In this document: positions 1 through 13,632 of the stretch, one piece after another
Position numbering within the stretch: position 1 is the stretch's first letter
How the letters are laid out: the number at the start of each line of letters is the position of its first letter
Source: Sphagnum magellanicum
Lineage: Eukaryota; Streptophyta; Sphagnopsida; Sphagnales; Sphagnaceae
Assembly (NCBI GenBank): GCA_021904315.1
Contig: CM038918.1
Location: forward strand, 11,113,349 to 11,177,348
Direction: 5' to 3'
DNA length: 64,000 nucleotides
Made by a program: the position numbers and the translations under genes
The notes under the pieces: model-generated
The model's input: only the letters and a program-made list of their open reading frames with translations
Databases searched by the model: none
What the model was told of the DNA's origin: nothing

Positions 1-611
1 GTTTGATGATATTAAGAATCCTCTTTTTGAGGGTATTAGGATCCTTGTTTGACCATAGTAAAAACGCTCTTTTCAGAATTTGAGGTGCTACAGCCATGAT
101 TCATATATGAAAACACTTATGGAGAATAACATAGGAAACCTCTATACAATTTTCACAAATCCCTAACTAATTTACCAAAAAAATTAAGCCTAATTCCAAA
201 ACCATGTTCAATATCATGTACACACTACACACTCCCCAAGATTGGAGATTATACATGTACGAAATTTTAAAACAAACTAAAGTTAAGGTTTGTAGTAAGT
301 ACAAAGTTCAATATGTTCCAAGCATGTTGAAATATCAAGAAGGATATTAGTGGACCAAATATGAGGCAATAAGGATGTGATAAGAATATAATAGGAGGGT
401 GATATAAAGTCCATGGCCTTGGGTTTTGTGGTGCTTAAAGAACTAGGCAGATTTTTTAATTTTTTTTTCTCATGATGACCTGAAAATACTCTTTAGGGTT
501 TTTGCACCAAAAAAACATTAGAAGTAGAGTGGGCATTTTGAAAACAAAACACCCACAATAGGCGACATTATGTTTCTCAAAACTCCCATCATTCATTGCA
601 CACATAACAAA

Positions 612-713
612 ATGTATTAACCATGGTAAGGTGCCTTACCCTCCAAAACACACATAAAGAGTTGGTCGGATTTTTGTTTTGGAGGGTAAGGCACCTTACC
701 ATGGTTAATACAT
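612..713. repeat. Perfect 38-bp inverted repeat (hairpin)
   Basis: Positions 612-649 and 676-713 are perfect reverse complements (38 of 38 bases), separated by a 26-base spacer. Each arm also contains the near-palindrome GGTAAGGTGCCTTACC. The transcript of either strand would fold into a stable stem. It could be a small foldback element or the ends of a miniature inverted-repeat transposon with almost no interior. No target-site duplication is obvious. Confidence 0.85.
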
Positions 714-1097
714 CTGGTCTAACACAAGAGGCGCCTTACTCTATGAGGAAAAAAGGTGCCTCTTCTCCTTCTCAAACAAAATTGTAGCTTTTAAGATTCT
801 ACCAGATCTTAAAGACCCTCCTCAGGATAGGGGACCTGTAAATAATTAAATTATAGGTGAACAAAAATTTGTGAAAGAAAAAATAGAAAAATGTCTTAGA
901 ACATTCAGAAATATTATTTTTGGACATGGAATCTTGAAAAATTAATTTTTAATTATTGGACAGACAAATCTGTTGAGGCTGCCCCTGTACTATGGTCCAT
1001 ATATTCCTGAAGCCCATTCAGGCTTTTGGGCCCACCCCCAAAATTGGAGCATTGCTCAGAATGGCTTCACCATCTTGGAAAAAAGGCTCCAAAGCAA

Positions 1098-1100
<3 letters not shown>

Positions 1101-1141
<41 letters not shown>
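1101..1141. repeat. (TA)n microsatellite
   Basis: An uninterrupted TA dinucleotide run of about 40 bases. It is likely polymorphic in length. The open frame across it is an artefact of the repeat (Ile-Tyr alternation). Confidence 0.95.
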
Positions 1142-1145
<4 letters not shown>

Positions 1146-1394
1146 TATTTTTATTTTATTTTTTAACAATGCTATATCAAAGGGGCACAAAAGGGGGAGT
1201 AGCAGGTCAAAATGAGAATATTTTTATAACCCATTAGGTTTGGGCCATGGTGAGTGAGAGACCTTGGAAATGGGTATTGCAACACTCATGATATACCTTA
1301 GTACCTTTATCATTTCGGCATAAATTAAACTATTTTTTTGTTTTGTCGAGCTTTTGAAAAATTATTCATTATTTGTGCCGAAATTTTAATAAAT

Positions 1395-1475
1395 TTAAAA
1401 AGTTCAACTACCAGGATTTGAACCACATACCTTTCATAAGACACACTAGATTACTCCATAACATTGACAAATCTT
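1395..1475 (-). repeat. tRNA-related fragment, possible SINE head
   Basis: On the minus strand, the complement of 1413-1424 reads GGTTCAAATCCT, a near-consensus RNA polymerase III B box (GGTTCRANTCC). About 40-50 bases upstream on that strand there is a weak A-box-like stretch. No closed acceptor stem is visible, so this is not an intact tRNA gene. A tRNA-derived SINE remnant is the best reading, but a chance match is possible. Confidence 0.25.
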
Positions 1476-4400
1476 TGTTTATTATTTTGGTCTAATCATT
1501 ACTTGCTGAAAATTTCAGAATTAAAAAATCAGGTGCCAAAATTAAAATTTTGAAATAATTATTTAATAATTTGTTGCCAAAATGGTTTAGATTGCCCATA
1601 TGTGGATCAAAACCATAACCAAAATCATTTTAATTATTTAAAACTAAAACCAATTCCTAAGCATAACAAATTTCCAATGGATGGTGGGCATTGGGTTAAT
1701 TCATCCCATTCACCCATCCATTGCCTATAATTAACTTAACATGTTTCTCCAATACATACATGAGGTGAATTTTGTTCCTCAATATTAAGTTGATCACCTA
1801 TCAAAGATTGGAAACAAAATTGACAAAAGTGAACTGTTTTAGGTACGTCAAAATACCTCATAAATCCTTTTCAAAAGTTGGGCCATAAAAATATTATGAT
1901 TATGTTTTCAAGTGGTTAGATTATTTTTTGCAAAACTTTGTTCAAATGTGAAATCCAATGACAAGTTACAAATTGTGTGAAAGGGAAAAAAAATCACAAA
2001 AAAATGAAAGGATTTGATTTAACGTTTGTTGCGTTTGCTACATGCGATTCTTGTCCATTACAACCTCCTACAATTTTTAGATCTGCCTAAAAACTTCACA
2101 TTCCCCCTTCATCATTAGTAGATCACCTCCTTGCAACCTTTTACTAGCCATGATTTGCAAGAGGTGTTTATTTTCTTGTTTGCTCTTGCAACCCTTTTCC
2201 TTTGTGCACATTTTTTTAGTCACAAAAGTTTTGGTTTAGGGCAATGGGTTGTCAAAAAGGTCTTCACTTTCATTTTGTTCCTTGATGCCACATTTACATT
2301 ATAACAATTGGTGAGGGGTAAGGGGTGGTCAACAACAAAACTTTGAACTTCATAGATATGGGTAGGTCTTCAAGTTTATGGTTAGGTTTTGTTGATAATT
2401 AAAAAGCATCGGATTCTTTTGGACCTTGATCAAACAATATCCCATATTTTATGTTGAAGTGGTTCCTTGTACAAAGCAAGGGTGAAAATTCCTTTTAAAC
2501 TTGCTTGACTTTTGGTTTTGTTTGTGTTTTTTCTTTGTTTTCATATGCATGTGTATGCAAATTTGACCTAAAAACATTTGTTTCCATGAACAACATGGAG
2601 ATTGAAATCTTTAAAGTGTGGTTCTTCCATGATATTTGCTAGAATCAAGCATTATAGAATTTCCTTCAAAATAGGTTGGGATTTTGCTTTGACTTGTAAC
2701 AAGTTAGGTTATGGAATCTTGTAAGGTTTAATGTTTGTAGTTCTAGGTGTTTGCTTCATGATGGTAATATTAGAGGCTTCAAAGAAGACCTATGTGTTAT
2801 TAGTTTTGGGTTGTTATAAGGTTTAGGCTTTGTAGTTCTGAGTGTTTGCTCGACTATGGTGGTACCAAAAGTTTCAAACAATAACTACGTTGCTAGTTTT
2901 AGGTTGTTGTGAGGTTTAGGGTTTGTAACTTTAGGTGTTTCCGTGATGATGGTGGTACCAAAAACATCAAAGAAAAACTATGTATTGTTGATGTGACATT
3001 CATTTCCAAAGTTTGAGGTTTGAGGTTTTAACAAAAAAAATTGTTTATTTCAAGAACATGTTTGTGGGCCTTAATAATATTCAATTGAAATTTGAAATAT
3101 TTCTAATAGAAGTTGTAAACCTAATTTTCAAGGGATAGCCTCCCCTCAACAAAGGTAAGTCCAAGCTTTCTTTCACCATGCTTATCTTTTAGGTTTTGAT
3201 GACGATTGCAAAAAGCTAACACCAACTTATCATTAAATGAAAATAATTATATCTCCATAGAGTTTCCTTTCATGTTTAGACTTGGTAGTCCAAACAAATT
3301 AGTCCATATTTGAAATATTTTTGTACATAAGTTATAAGATTAATTTTCGAGGGTCATTTTCTCCTCAACAAAAGTAGGTTCAAGTTTTTTGTCACCATGC
3401 TTGCCTTTGAAGGTTTTGATGATGACGAAAAGGAACCAACACTAGTTTGTTAAAAAAATTTGAACTAGAGAGAACTAGATTTCAATAAAATTTCCCTTCA
3501 TGGTTAACACTTCATAAATGGTCCCTTCTTTGGACATATTTGATGGGGATTTGACATTCAAGCTAGTTTGTTTTGGTGCAAATGGTGTGATTATATTTGA
3601 AAGTTTGAAAACAAGGGTGATAATGAAGTTCATAGAAAAACATGCCCCATTTATCATTGCCATCCATTACATAGCAAATAGGTGTAACTTGGTCATGTAA
3701 ACACTTTCAAGCCTACAATTGGCGACAAAAATTGAAACCTTATTGCAGCCCACATGTATGTTTACCTTTTTCACTCTCATAAAAGGCCCATGGAACATGG
3801 GAAGTTGGAAAATCCTTGCAAATAAAAAGTTTAAATATCCTTTGCAATGTTAAAACTTGATGGATTTCCATGCGTGCATTTGCCAAACACATTTTTATTT
3901 GGTTGAATTTAAGAGTTTTGTGGTGAAGTTGGGTGATGACCTTGTAGGAATGTAGTTGCAAAGAACAATTATGAATTCTTATATGTTTGTGACATAACTT
4001 TGGGATTAAAATGTGTTGCCCATGTTGGAGGCAATGTAAAGCTTGTCCAAGTTGGCCCAAGGCAGAGATATATTTGTATGCTTTCTATCATTGTCATTAC
4101 TATTGAACTATATGCAATTTGTGTGGACCCATTGAAGAGGTATGATCACCCTAGTTTTAAATGTTTAATGATTTGGTGCATTATAATAGTTATAATGCTT
4201 TCCACTTGGTTTGGTACTTGGAGCCCCAAACCCAAGTCACACATGTTACATTTTAGTTCGATGACCCTTTTTTTTTATGCTACATAAGACATGTCCTCAT
4301 ATTAGAAGTGTGTCTATAGTGACTAAGGTAGATTGGAAAATTGTAGTTTAGTTTGTAAATGACCAATGTATAGGTGCAACAAAGGGGTTTTTAAAAGAGC

Positions 4401-5383
4401 TTGAAAGTCATTTCCCTATTCATGACTTGATGAATGCAATTGGTATAATTTATTCGTAATATTGAGAGGCACCTAATATGGTTCAAGTGACATTTCTTGG
4501 TCATTTAACAACCCTAAAAGCTAAAATTTTCCACCCCAAATCAATATCTATAAGTGGTTCACTGGTTTTTGGTTTGTTGAATTCAACATTGCTTGACCAA
4601 CAAACTTCTTTTTTTGTTATAGCCATGAAGAGTAGTTTTCATGGTGCTCTACATCCATTGCATGATTTTAACCCAACAACAAAATTGTGGGGATGATTGG
4701 CCTCCAATGCCATTGTGGGTTAGACGTTGCCAAAGTATCTCAAGCTTGTGGAGTTGGCCATTGTCATGAAATGTCATGGTATGTCAATTATTTCAAGTTT
4801 CATTGCAACATAAAGAAATAGTTGTTGACATGCTAGCATTTCATGAAGTTGATTTTGGAGAACGTCATAGTTGACATTAGAGTTGAAATAAATGTCATAC
4901 CAACATTTTAATTCAATGGCCATTTCTTTTTCATTCAAGTTGCACAAAAACTTCAAACTTGGAACATCCATACCACCAACAAATTTTGCTCTTAAAAATA
5001 CCATATAACCTACAATTTAATAAACCTAGTATGATATAGCAAAATGTTTATATATTTTATACAACATGCTTGCCATGGTTTTTTATGAACATTGGATGAA
5101 TAGTGCCAAATGCCGTTCTACGAAAAAACATGAATTATTTTTTGTTGGTTTCAAGCCAAATTTGCAGATTCAGCAAGAGCCCCACCAAATGTGAAAGTAA
5201 ATGGAAATAATAACATCATGGTGAACGCACTGCATTGCCAATAGGGCTCTCTTTTTTCAGTGTAAATTTTTTTAATGATATAAAAAGAATGGCCAAATTT
5301 TCCCAAAAAATAGCAATATTATTATTATTTTTATTATTATTCACACTAGGAAAAAGAAATTCCAAAAGTTTCCCAATTTGCTT

Positions 5384-5699
5384 TATAAAGAAGAGGGACT
5401 AGCTCTCTCCCTTCTTTGGTTCCTGGGGGCTGCGCCATCTTTTGGCCTTTCTTTGGCTTTCCCTTTTGTCTTCCACGTGGTGGATCCAGCCATCGGTTTT
5501 TATTGGATTTTTCTTTACTCAATAAAGAAGAGAGACTAGCTCTCTCCCTTCTTTGGTTCTTGGGGGGGGGGGGGGGGGGGGGGGGGCGCTGCGCCATCTT
5601 TTGGCCTTTCTTTGGCTTTCCCTTTTGTCTGTCACACGCGATGTTTCCAGCCATCGATTCTTATTGGATTTTTTTAACCCAATAATAAAGAAGAGAGGA
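5384..5699. repeat. Tandem duplication (about 138-163 bp) with a 25-G run in copy 2
   Basis: Copy 1 spans 5384-5521, copy 2 spans 5522-5684, and a third copy begins at 5685. Each unit starts ATAAAGAAGAG and shares GACTAGCTCTCTCCCTTC and CTGCGCCATCTTTTGGCC. In copy 1 the middle reads CCTGGGGGCTGCG. In copy 2 the five G have become 25 consecutive G (5562-5586). Frames through the array (Gly- or Pro-rich) are by-products of the repeat and not genes. Confidence 0.9.
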
Positions 5700-6010
5700 C
5701 AAAAACTTGTCTGAAACAAAAGCATTGTTGCCAACAAAGAGATGGCCGAAGAAGATTATCCAATTAAAAAAAAATGTATTATTATCTCACACTGAAATTC
5801 AAGCAAATGAAATGCGCAACCGCTCAGAAACCCCACCGACAGCGTCTACCTGCTGTGGCACCGGATCTTCCGGTCACCAGTTGTCAGACCCTTGCCTGGT
5901 TGCTCGCCAAGCCGGTTTTGCTTTCCCCCTTGGTTTTTCTGGAGAGGACCAAGTTACACAGTGCTTAATCTTTTTTTTTAAATTTTTAAAAAATTAATCG
6001 TTTTTAATTA

Positions 6011-6256
6011 ACTAACTGACCTATTTAAGGGCCTATCACAATTAATCTTTTGTAAAAAAAAAACTAACTGACCTATTGAAGGCCCTATAACAATTAATCT
6101 TTTGAAACTAATTAACTAACTGACCTATTTAAGGGCCTATCACAATTAATCTTTTGTAAAAAAAAAACTAACTGACCTATTGAAGGCCCTATAACAATTA
6201 ATCTTTTGAAACTAATTAACTAACTGACCTATTTAAGGCCCTATCACAATTAGTGG
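6011..6256. repeat. 52-bp tandem array with 104-bp dimer periodicity
   Basis: The word ACTAACTGACCTAT recurs at 6011, 6063, 6115, 6167 and 6219, exactly 52 bases apart. Odd monomers carry TTTAAGGGCCTATCACA and even monomers carry TTGAAGGCCCTATAACA. The first and third copies are therefore nearly identical, as are the second and fourth, giving a 104-bp higher-order unit. The last copy is partial. Confidence 0.93.
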
Positions 6257-9200
6257 CCTTATTGCACACCTGTCCACACCTAACCCAGTAGTTACCAATC
6301 TAGTGTAATTACCTACTAGTGGTGTTGTGCAGTTCTTTGAAATTTTTAAAGAACTGGCAGTTCCAAGTCTTTAAATATTTCAGAATCAGAGAACGGTTGG
6401 TTGGCTTTGGTTCTTTGAAAAATTTCCAAATCGAAGGAGGAGAAACATTTAGTTCAGGTTCTTTAAACATTTGAGAGCCAGAGAATTATCAGTTCCTGGG
6501 GAAGAACCGGCGGTTCTCTGTCTGGTTCTTTGACTTGCTCATAGTTTTGAGAAGCGCAGTTGTATACTAAAACCAATTCTTTAAATTTTTGAGAATACCT
6601 GGTTTAATTACAAAACGTTTGTGAAAAAAAAAGAAAAAACCCAAATTATGGTTTTTGAGAAAATGTTGCCACTTTTCAACTACCCTTAAAAATCTGTCAC
6701 CACTTTGTTGTTACTATTTGGAGAAAACTTTGGAAAGCTTTCTTTAAAAAAATAATTGTCAATGAATGCTAAATTTTGCCTTGGGATGCTTGTTGCCTAC
6801 TCATACTCCAGAAAATTGAAAAAAAACACTAGGTATGATAATTGAATAATAAATTATTGATAACTAGTTCACCATAGTTCATTGATGATTATGATTTTCC
6901 AATATTTAGGATGATTGACGACCAATAGGTATGAGCCTAGTTATCTCTTCATAAGCTTACTAGTGTTAGTATGCCACATCAACATTACATGTTTGCTATA
7001 TATCTAGAAATGCGAGTATGTGTGATAATTATTATGGTCGTTTTGTCAAGAGTGCTAAACTAAGTGTGAGTTAAATTGACATTTAGAAGTCCCAATTTAT
7101 TCTTGCAATTTGATTGGTCTAGAGTTTCAATTTGGGACCAAGTCCTTCACATTATGGCTTCATGGGTTGGGACTTAGGTAAAGAGTTGGGTCAAGGAAAT
7201 ATGGAAACCCAACTCCGAAGACAAGTCTCAACCATATTTTTAATCAAAACAATAAAAAAGTGGCTTGATTCAGTCTGCTCATTGTAAGAGTCTTTCTTTC
7301 AAATGAAATTGAAGGTGGCAAGCTGGTTGTCTTTCCTTTTCAAGTGTGTTGGAGTTAGAGAGGGAAATGTTTAGGGTAAAAAAATTTTGTCATGTGAAAA
7401 AATGGAGGATTTTTCACTAAATGCTTATGGGTACACTTTGGAAGAGTGTGTTGGTCCACAATTTTTTTTTCCTTGCAATTACAAAAGGATCATATGGTGC
7501 ATTTTGTCCCTTTACATTTCTAGGTGAAAGTCAAAAAATTTCATCAAATGTTGATGGGCAGATGATTCAAACTAAGAATGAAAACCAGAGGCTAAAGGAT
7601 GAGGTTGTAGGAAAAGTAAGCAAGAATGAGGATGTTCAGAAAGGACCAAAGAAAATAACACTTGAGAAATTAAAAGCACCTTCATCCTTAAAAAAAAGCT
7701 CAAAAAAAAACTAGCAAAGGTGAAGGATGAAAATGAAGACACAAATGTAGAAGTGGCAAAGATCAAGTGAAAGCATAATGATATGCAGGTCTTGAGTTTT
7801 TTTTTAGTGGGGGATGTGGAGCTCGAATTTGTTAAGGATGGCAAAAGGCAAGGTAATTTGTTTGTAAAAAGTTTTATGTTCAGATTAGGACAATAGAGGC
7901 TTTTTCTTTTATGTGTAAAGAGACAAAAGCAAAGAGACAAAGAGAAATGACAAGATTTAGGGATAAGAAAAAGTTGGGACTTTGCCTTCCTCAGGGGACT
8001 TGGGCCATGGATTTGGGACTGTGTCCTTCACACTATGGCACACCAAGTTTGAAAAATAATATTGTTTATTATACCCCAGGCCTGATTTCCATGGGACTTT
8101 CCCTCTTCTTGGGACTTATGAAATTGGGCCTAGGGACATAGTGTGAAGCGCCCCTTAGTATTCCATTTGCTTCACTTAGGCCCCCTTTACATTAACTCCT
8201 GAAAGGCCATGACCATCAAAATAGAAAATCTAGGATAGGAAAAGAGAAAAGAAGTCACTTTAGGTAGGGTTCAAGTGCACAGTACACGAGGTTGAAGCAC
8301 CAAGGGTTCAAGGAATGGATGAAAATCAACATTAAATGCATAATGAATAATGGTTCATGGCCTAATGGGCTTGCTGCCAGGCCTTAGTAGGAAGCCCCTT
8401 AAACCATAATTGGTTAGATTTTGATTGCTGGAACTCAGATTTTATTTAGAATGTTTTTTAGAGGTGGGTTGAGCCTAAAAAGCCATGATTGGTCTACAAA
8501 CGCTTTGTCATAATTCCTTTTGTTTTTCAGTTTTTTTGTGAAAGTGGGCATGAAGTTAGTTAGCACATGCTAGAAAGGCGGTGTTTGGTTGGATTTGTTT
8601 ACATAATTTTTCTCAATTTTTTAATATAGTTTTTGAGGTAGGCACAAAATTGTTAGCCCATGGTCCATAAAACTTGCGATTGGTTGAATTTTTTAACATG
8701 AAATCTTCTCAATTTAAAAATAAAATAAAAGGTGGGTATAAAATTCATTAACTCATGGGCCCAGAAAATTGTGTTTGGTCAGATTTGTGTTACATATTTT
8801 TTTATATTCTATGATCCATGGTGATCCTACTTGCTTGCTAAAATGAAGAAAATAAAAAACTCAAGAAAGACTAAATGTGACAAAAGTGGTGAATGGTGAG
8901 GAAAAACAAAGAGACCAGGAACTAGTAACAAAAAAAGTTACATTAAAATAATTAATTGCCTCTTTTGACTCCATTATAATATGTTGGTTCCTCGATAAAG
9001 TCTATTTTCACTCTACATCACACTTGACAACCCATGCTCATGCATAAACCATTTCTGAATTCCCCCATTTCTGAATTTCCATAGTACGCCGACCTTTGGA
9101 TATGTTTTAAGGGCTCTCAATTTTCCATGCTTATGGTCCCTCACCGTAGTGTAAAGGGGGGGGGCCTTTGTTGCTTCAATTTGTCCATTGGCTAATCTTA

Positions 9201-10111
9201 TAATTGATACTACTAGGTATTACTGTCTGGTGATCATTTGTCAATAGTACCCAACTGCCACTGGTTCCCAAAAATTCCTATGTATTCAGAGGCCATGTTC
9301 TAAAACTGTAATTGAATCCTGTCATTCGAGGAGAGTAGGGGTTATTTCATTCTTGAAGCTGGTTCTTCCACTCCGTGACTGGATCTTCTTCTGGGTTTGT
9401 TTGGTCTTCCAGTTTCTGCAGATCTTGGCCATAGGAAGAGAAATAATTCTTTTGCAGCATCTTCAAGTGGGTAAGGTGGGAGGACAAGGGCATTACTGTA
9501 GTACATTTTCAGGTTCAGCACTCAGGTGCCAAATAATTATTTTATTTTTAAAAAATCCACTTCAGCAGTTTAAAAAGAAACTTATGAAATTTCAGAAATT
9601 TATTGGAAAAACCAAATTTTTGTTTATTTTTCCCTCTGTTGTAATTTCCTGAAATTTCGGCATTTAAGAAAATAATTTAATTACTGCCAAACCTGAAAAG
9701 GTACACTACTAGAGTACGAGAATTAGGCCAGTGCTCTATTATCACATTGTGTGGGCCCTCCTCCTTTGGGTAATGTTCTTGTACTTTGGGCATTACTGGA
9801 ATGGAGCCAGCACTCACCTATCACCTCCTTGGGGGTAATGCCATCATCCTCAGTCCTTCTTACCCTACACTTAAAACTTGGCAACTGCCATACTTTTTCT
9901 TTCCTTTGGTAATTGGCACAACAAAACAAAGAAAAGAAGCCTCCATTGCAAAACAATAATCATACTTTAAAGAGCAGGTATACCTATTCTTCAATGCTAT
10001 ATAATACTTCTAGGAATATTGTAATAGGTACCAATTTGTAGTCTGCATACCAGTCCAAACACTGGTCAGGAGTCAGGAGCAGTGTCTTTTTAAGGAATTT
10101 TTGTTTTTAGC

Positions 10112-10330
10112 CAAAGTGACAATCATTCTTAGCAGGATTTAGCCAAATCTGGCAATAAACCATATATGAAGTACAAAACTAGAATCATCCTTCTATATTT
10201 TTGGCTACACAGCAAAATCCAAGATAGAAGTCTGGTGAGTTTTACTATTTGGAATTAAAAACCTTCGAAATCACTTCATTTTCAAATCTTTAATTTTGTG
10301 GTTTGGCAAAATCTTGCCACTAAAAAAAAA
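10112..10330. repeat. Dispersed repeat copy A (matches 13633-13815)
   Basis: The order of words here (TAGCC..AAGTGACAATCATT, TTAGCCAAATCTGG, AGAATCATCCTTCT, GGCTACAC) parallels 13633-13815 (TAGCTGAAGTGATGATCATC, TTTAGCCAGATTTGG, TAGCATCCTTCTTCT, TCTCCACG). Identity is roughly 65-70 percent by eye. A third, weaker copy may lie in an intron of the PIG-G gene (42354-42540). The family is unidentified. Confidence 0.45.
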
Positions 10331-13300
10331 GGCTGGCTAGAGGGGGATGAAGGGTTCAAGGGCGCCTCCTTGGGGACAGGCTCTGGTTTATTTGAGTTTC
10401 TGTTCTTGCCATCAACTTAACCACCAACCCTAACCTATGTACAGACTACATAACCATGTGCCATCCATCTTTAGTTAATAACCACCAATGAGGAAGGCGG
10501 AACCTGAGTTGAAGGTCATCAATCTACAAAGGGAGTCATAACGGGCTTCCCTTGACTCTCTACATTGGGTGGTTGCTTACTTTGGAAACACCCTGCTCCT
10601 CAGACATTACCTTACACTTTGAAATGGGAATGAGGGCCAGGCGCGAGGCAGTCTTGTCCAAAACCAAATTAGGCCATGTGGTTGTGGACCCTTTGGTTTG
10701 TGGACCCTTTTCCACTACTAGGGTTCGGAGGATCTAGGTCAAATGCAAACCTCATGGGTTTTGGCCTTTCAGTTGGCATGCCAATTTGAGTTGGTATTTT
10801 TGACCAACTCGGTGCAGCCTCATAGAAACAAATCCAACATTGCGAAAAAAAATCCAATAGAGACCACCTATGCCCAGTTCAGTTACGCATAGGTTCCACT
10901 TGTGGGGTGGATGTAGGTTTTTGGGGCATACCTTTGAAAGAAATTTGAAATGCCCACCGTGAAAATAATTCTAATTTCTTGGATTTCCTGAAAATATGTT
11001 TTATTTAGGTGGTCAATTTTTCCTCCCTTTTTCAGCAGGCCTTTCTGTCTTTTTGAGTTAAATTTTTTTGGGGAAAAAAATCCAGCATATTAGAAATAGT
11101 TGGATATTTAAGCTCCTGGTAACAAGTAATAATCACACAAAAAAAAAAAATTTACCAGTGTCCCAGTGGTTTTTTTTTTTTTTTTTCCCCAATTTTTGAT
11201 TTCTCTAAACTGACAAATTTTGCTGTTAAAAAATTTTAACACAGAGAAAACCAGCATTGTATGATTATTTGAATTTATAAATAGCTGCTGGTTCTGGTTT
11301 TCTTCAAAACTGGAATCAAAGAACTGCCAGTCCTCATTAGTTCAAGAACCCTTAAAGAACCGGTGGTTTTCTTGAACGAACTAGTAAATAACCAGTGTGG
11401 GGCAGGATTTCTTTTTTATACTAATAGTCAGGTCGGGGTATTTGAAAATAAAAAATTTCAAAGAATCGCCCAGGTCTGATTCTTTTATTTTTAGGAGACT
11501 TAAAAAATCATTCAGGTTTGGGTCTTAGAGACCCAAAGAAAGGTGATTATGAGGTGGGGGGCAGAGGTTAGGGTATGTGATTAATTGGGTATAAGGCACG
11601 ATACAAAGACCCCTTTAAAAACACATGTGGAGTCTTCAACAATGTCCTACAAAGTTGAATCTTTCTTTGTCAAATATTTAATGTTTTGACAAATAGTCTT
11701 AAATCTTTTAAGCTTACAAGGCAAGCTCCTGAGAGTCTAAAATGACACTAATGTTTTGCAAGCTTGAACATATGTGTTACTTGAATGTACAAGCACCAAA
11801 TCACAAGTGAGAATATATATATATATATATTGATTATTTGTAACACCTAAGAGCTGAAATTATTGTTTCCTTTCAATCTAAAGATAGCAAAATCTGGGTA
11901 TGAAACGGTTATTGATCCAGGTTTTGGAGAGACACCCCCTTGTTATGCTGCCTGTAGGATCTCGTTATGAATACTTGAAATTTTAAAACCATAGGTTATG
12001 AGGTGAAGATGGGTGTTAACTTTCAGAAAATGCTGGGTAGGAGGGGGTCCAGGTTTTTTTAAAAGTAAAACCCAGCGAACATATATAAATATACGCGGTC
12101 TGATACCCCAGTTAACACCCCAGTTAAAAAACAAATCCCACCCCACACTGTAAATAACCAGTGGTTTTTTATGGATGCTGTTTCTTTCAATCATTTTGAG
12201 AATGGTGGATAATATCAGGGTTTTTTTATTTCAAATTCCTCAAATAGGTCTACCGGCGAGGGTCCTCAGCATTAATTAGCAATAAATGGCGACTGTCCTG
12301 GTGGACTAGTAGATCTTTTTTGGGAATCCTGCCCAGTTCTGGCGACCTAATGAAACACACTGTCTAAATCTGGCGACTTTTAACCTCTTTTTTTTTTCGA
12401 GATATGGCGATTTTTTTTTTTAAAATCCTCAAAAATCCCTTTGTTGGATTCGTTAGCCCTTTTATTTGTCGCCAGGTGGCGAAAATTCGCCACAAAAAAA
12501 AAAAAAAAAAACCCCTGGTGGATATATTTCAAAATCGTTTCTTTGACGAACCATGGTTAGGATTCCTATGGACTGCCAGGGATAACTGTCAGGGGCCCAT
12601 TCCTATTTTGTAATAACCGCCCAACATTGGGGAAAAACACACTTCCCCACTTTACTTCTGGTTTATAGCCATTTTTTTACATCATTTTCCAATGAATGAT
12701 AGCCACTTTAGCTACAAACCGAAATTCCTTAAAAAAAACACCACTACCTACCAGGCTGTTGTTACTGGTAGGGTCCTCGTCGCTAATGTTGATACTAGGC
12801 ACAGGCCTACATACCTACCAGACCAACATTGATTTTTTCCAACCAAAATTATTCTCCAGGAAAAAGATTTTGCAAAAGATCAAACAATTAAGCACCAAAA
12901 AATTTTAGAATAAAAAACAGCACTGCCCAAGGATAACAAGCTCTATCCGGGTTGTCTTTTTGCTCCCTTTCTGGGTGATGGGTTGGTTACTGTGCACGGT
13001 TGGTTTTGCTTGTTCTACTAGGCAAGATTAAAAGATTTCATGTTTTTTGGGTTTTGCTGTCTCCTCATCATCTCTCATAATAGAAGAGGGTGAGGATATC
13101 TTACCATTAGCCTACTTCTTGAGCTCTAAATTAAAAGATGTGTTCCACCATTAGCCTTCTTCTCTGAGCTCTAATGAAAAGAAGTGCTCTGCTTTTATTG
13201 GCTTAAGTGATTCTATTATTTATTAGCTTAAGGGATTTTGGCCCCTAGGTATTAGGTCTATTTTTATATGAGTATTTTTGAAAGATGATATTTTGGCTTG

Positions 13301-13632
13301 TGTTGAAACTTGAGATTAGTTATATAGTTATAATATATCTTGAAGGATTTTGGTTTCTTTGAGAGGATTTTTTGAAGATTAGGTTATATTTTTGCATGGT
13401 GAAATTATATTTGAGTTTCCATAATTCTTCTTTTGCCTTAAAGATACTTTTTAATGTAAATGGCAAGGCCACAGTGTGACCCACCCCTTGTTTACTTAAT
13501 AACTAGGCCAACATCAGTCAAACTGTCTGGCCGTCTGCGGGGGACTGCACACCAATGGTCAGAGAGAGCTCGTTAGGGTGGTAGGGGTATGCAGTGGATC
13601 CCAGTAAGGGAGTGTTGTTTTCCACTTTTGTG

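Larger units (their letters stand above)
1..5383. other. Intergenic, repeat-rich DNA without recognisable gene
   Basis: Apart from the hairpin at 612-713, the TA microsatellite at 1101-1141 and a tRNA-like fragment near 1395-1475, I see no supported gene. Short open frames occur on both strands around 3475-5004 (up to 106 codons), but they match no family I know, overlap one another on opposite strands and have no visible splice partners. The interval 2700-2990 contains two or three degenerate copies of a stretch resembling 'ggttgttgtgaggtttagggtttgtag'-type wording, broken by substitutions, probably an old repeat. Confidence 0.5.

Noticed and set aside
973-1215. 80-codon frame spanning the TA repeat.
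   Set aside because: Half of it is Ile-Tyr from the microsatellite. No start context or homology.
5346-5737. Gly- and Pro-rich frames near 5.5 kb.
   Set aside because: They are read through the 25-G run and a tandem duplication, not through a gene.
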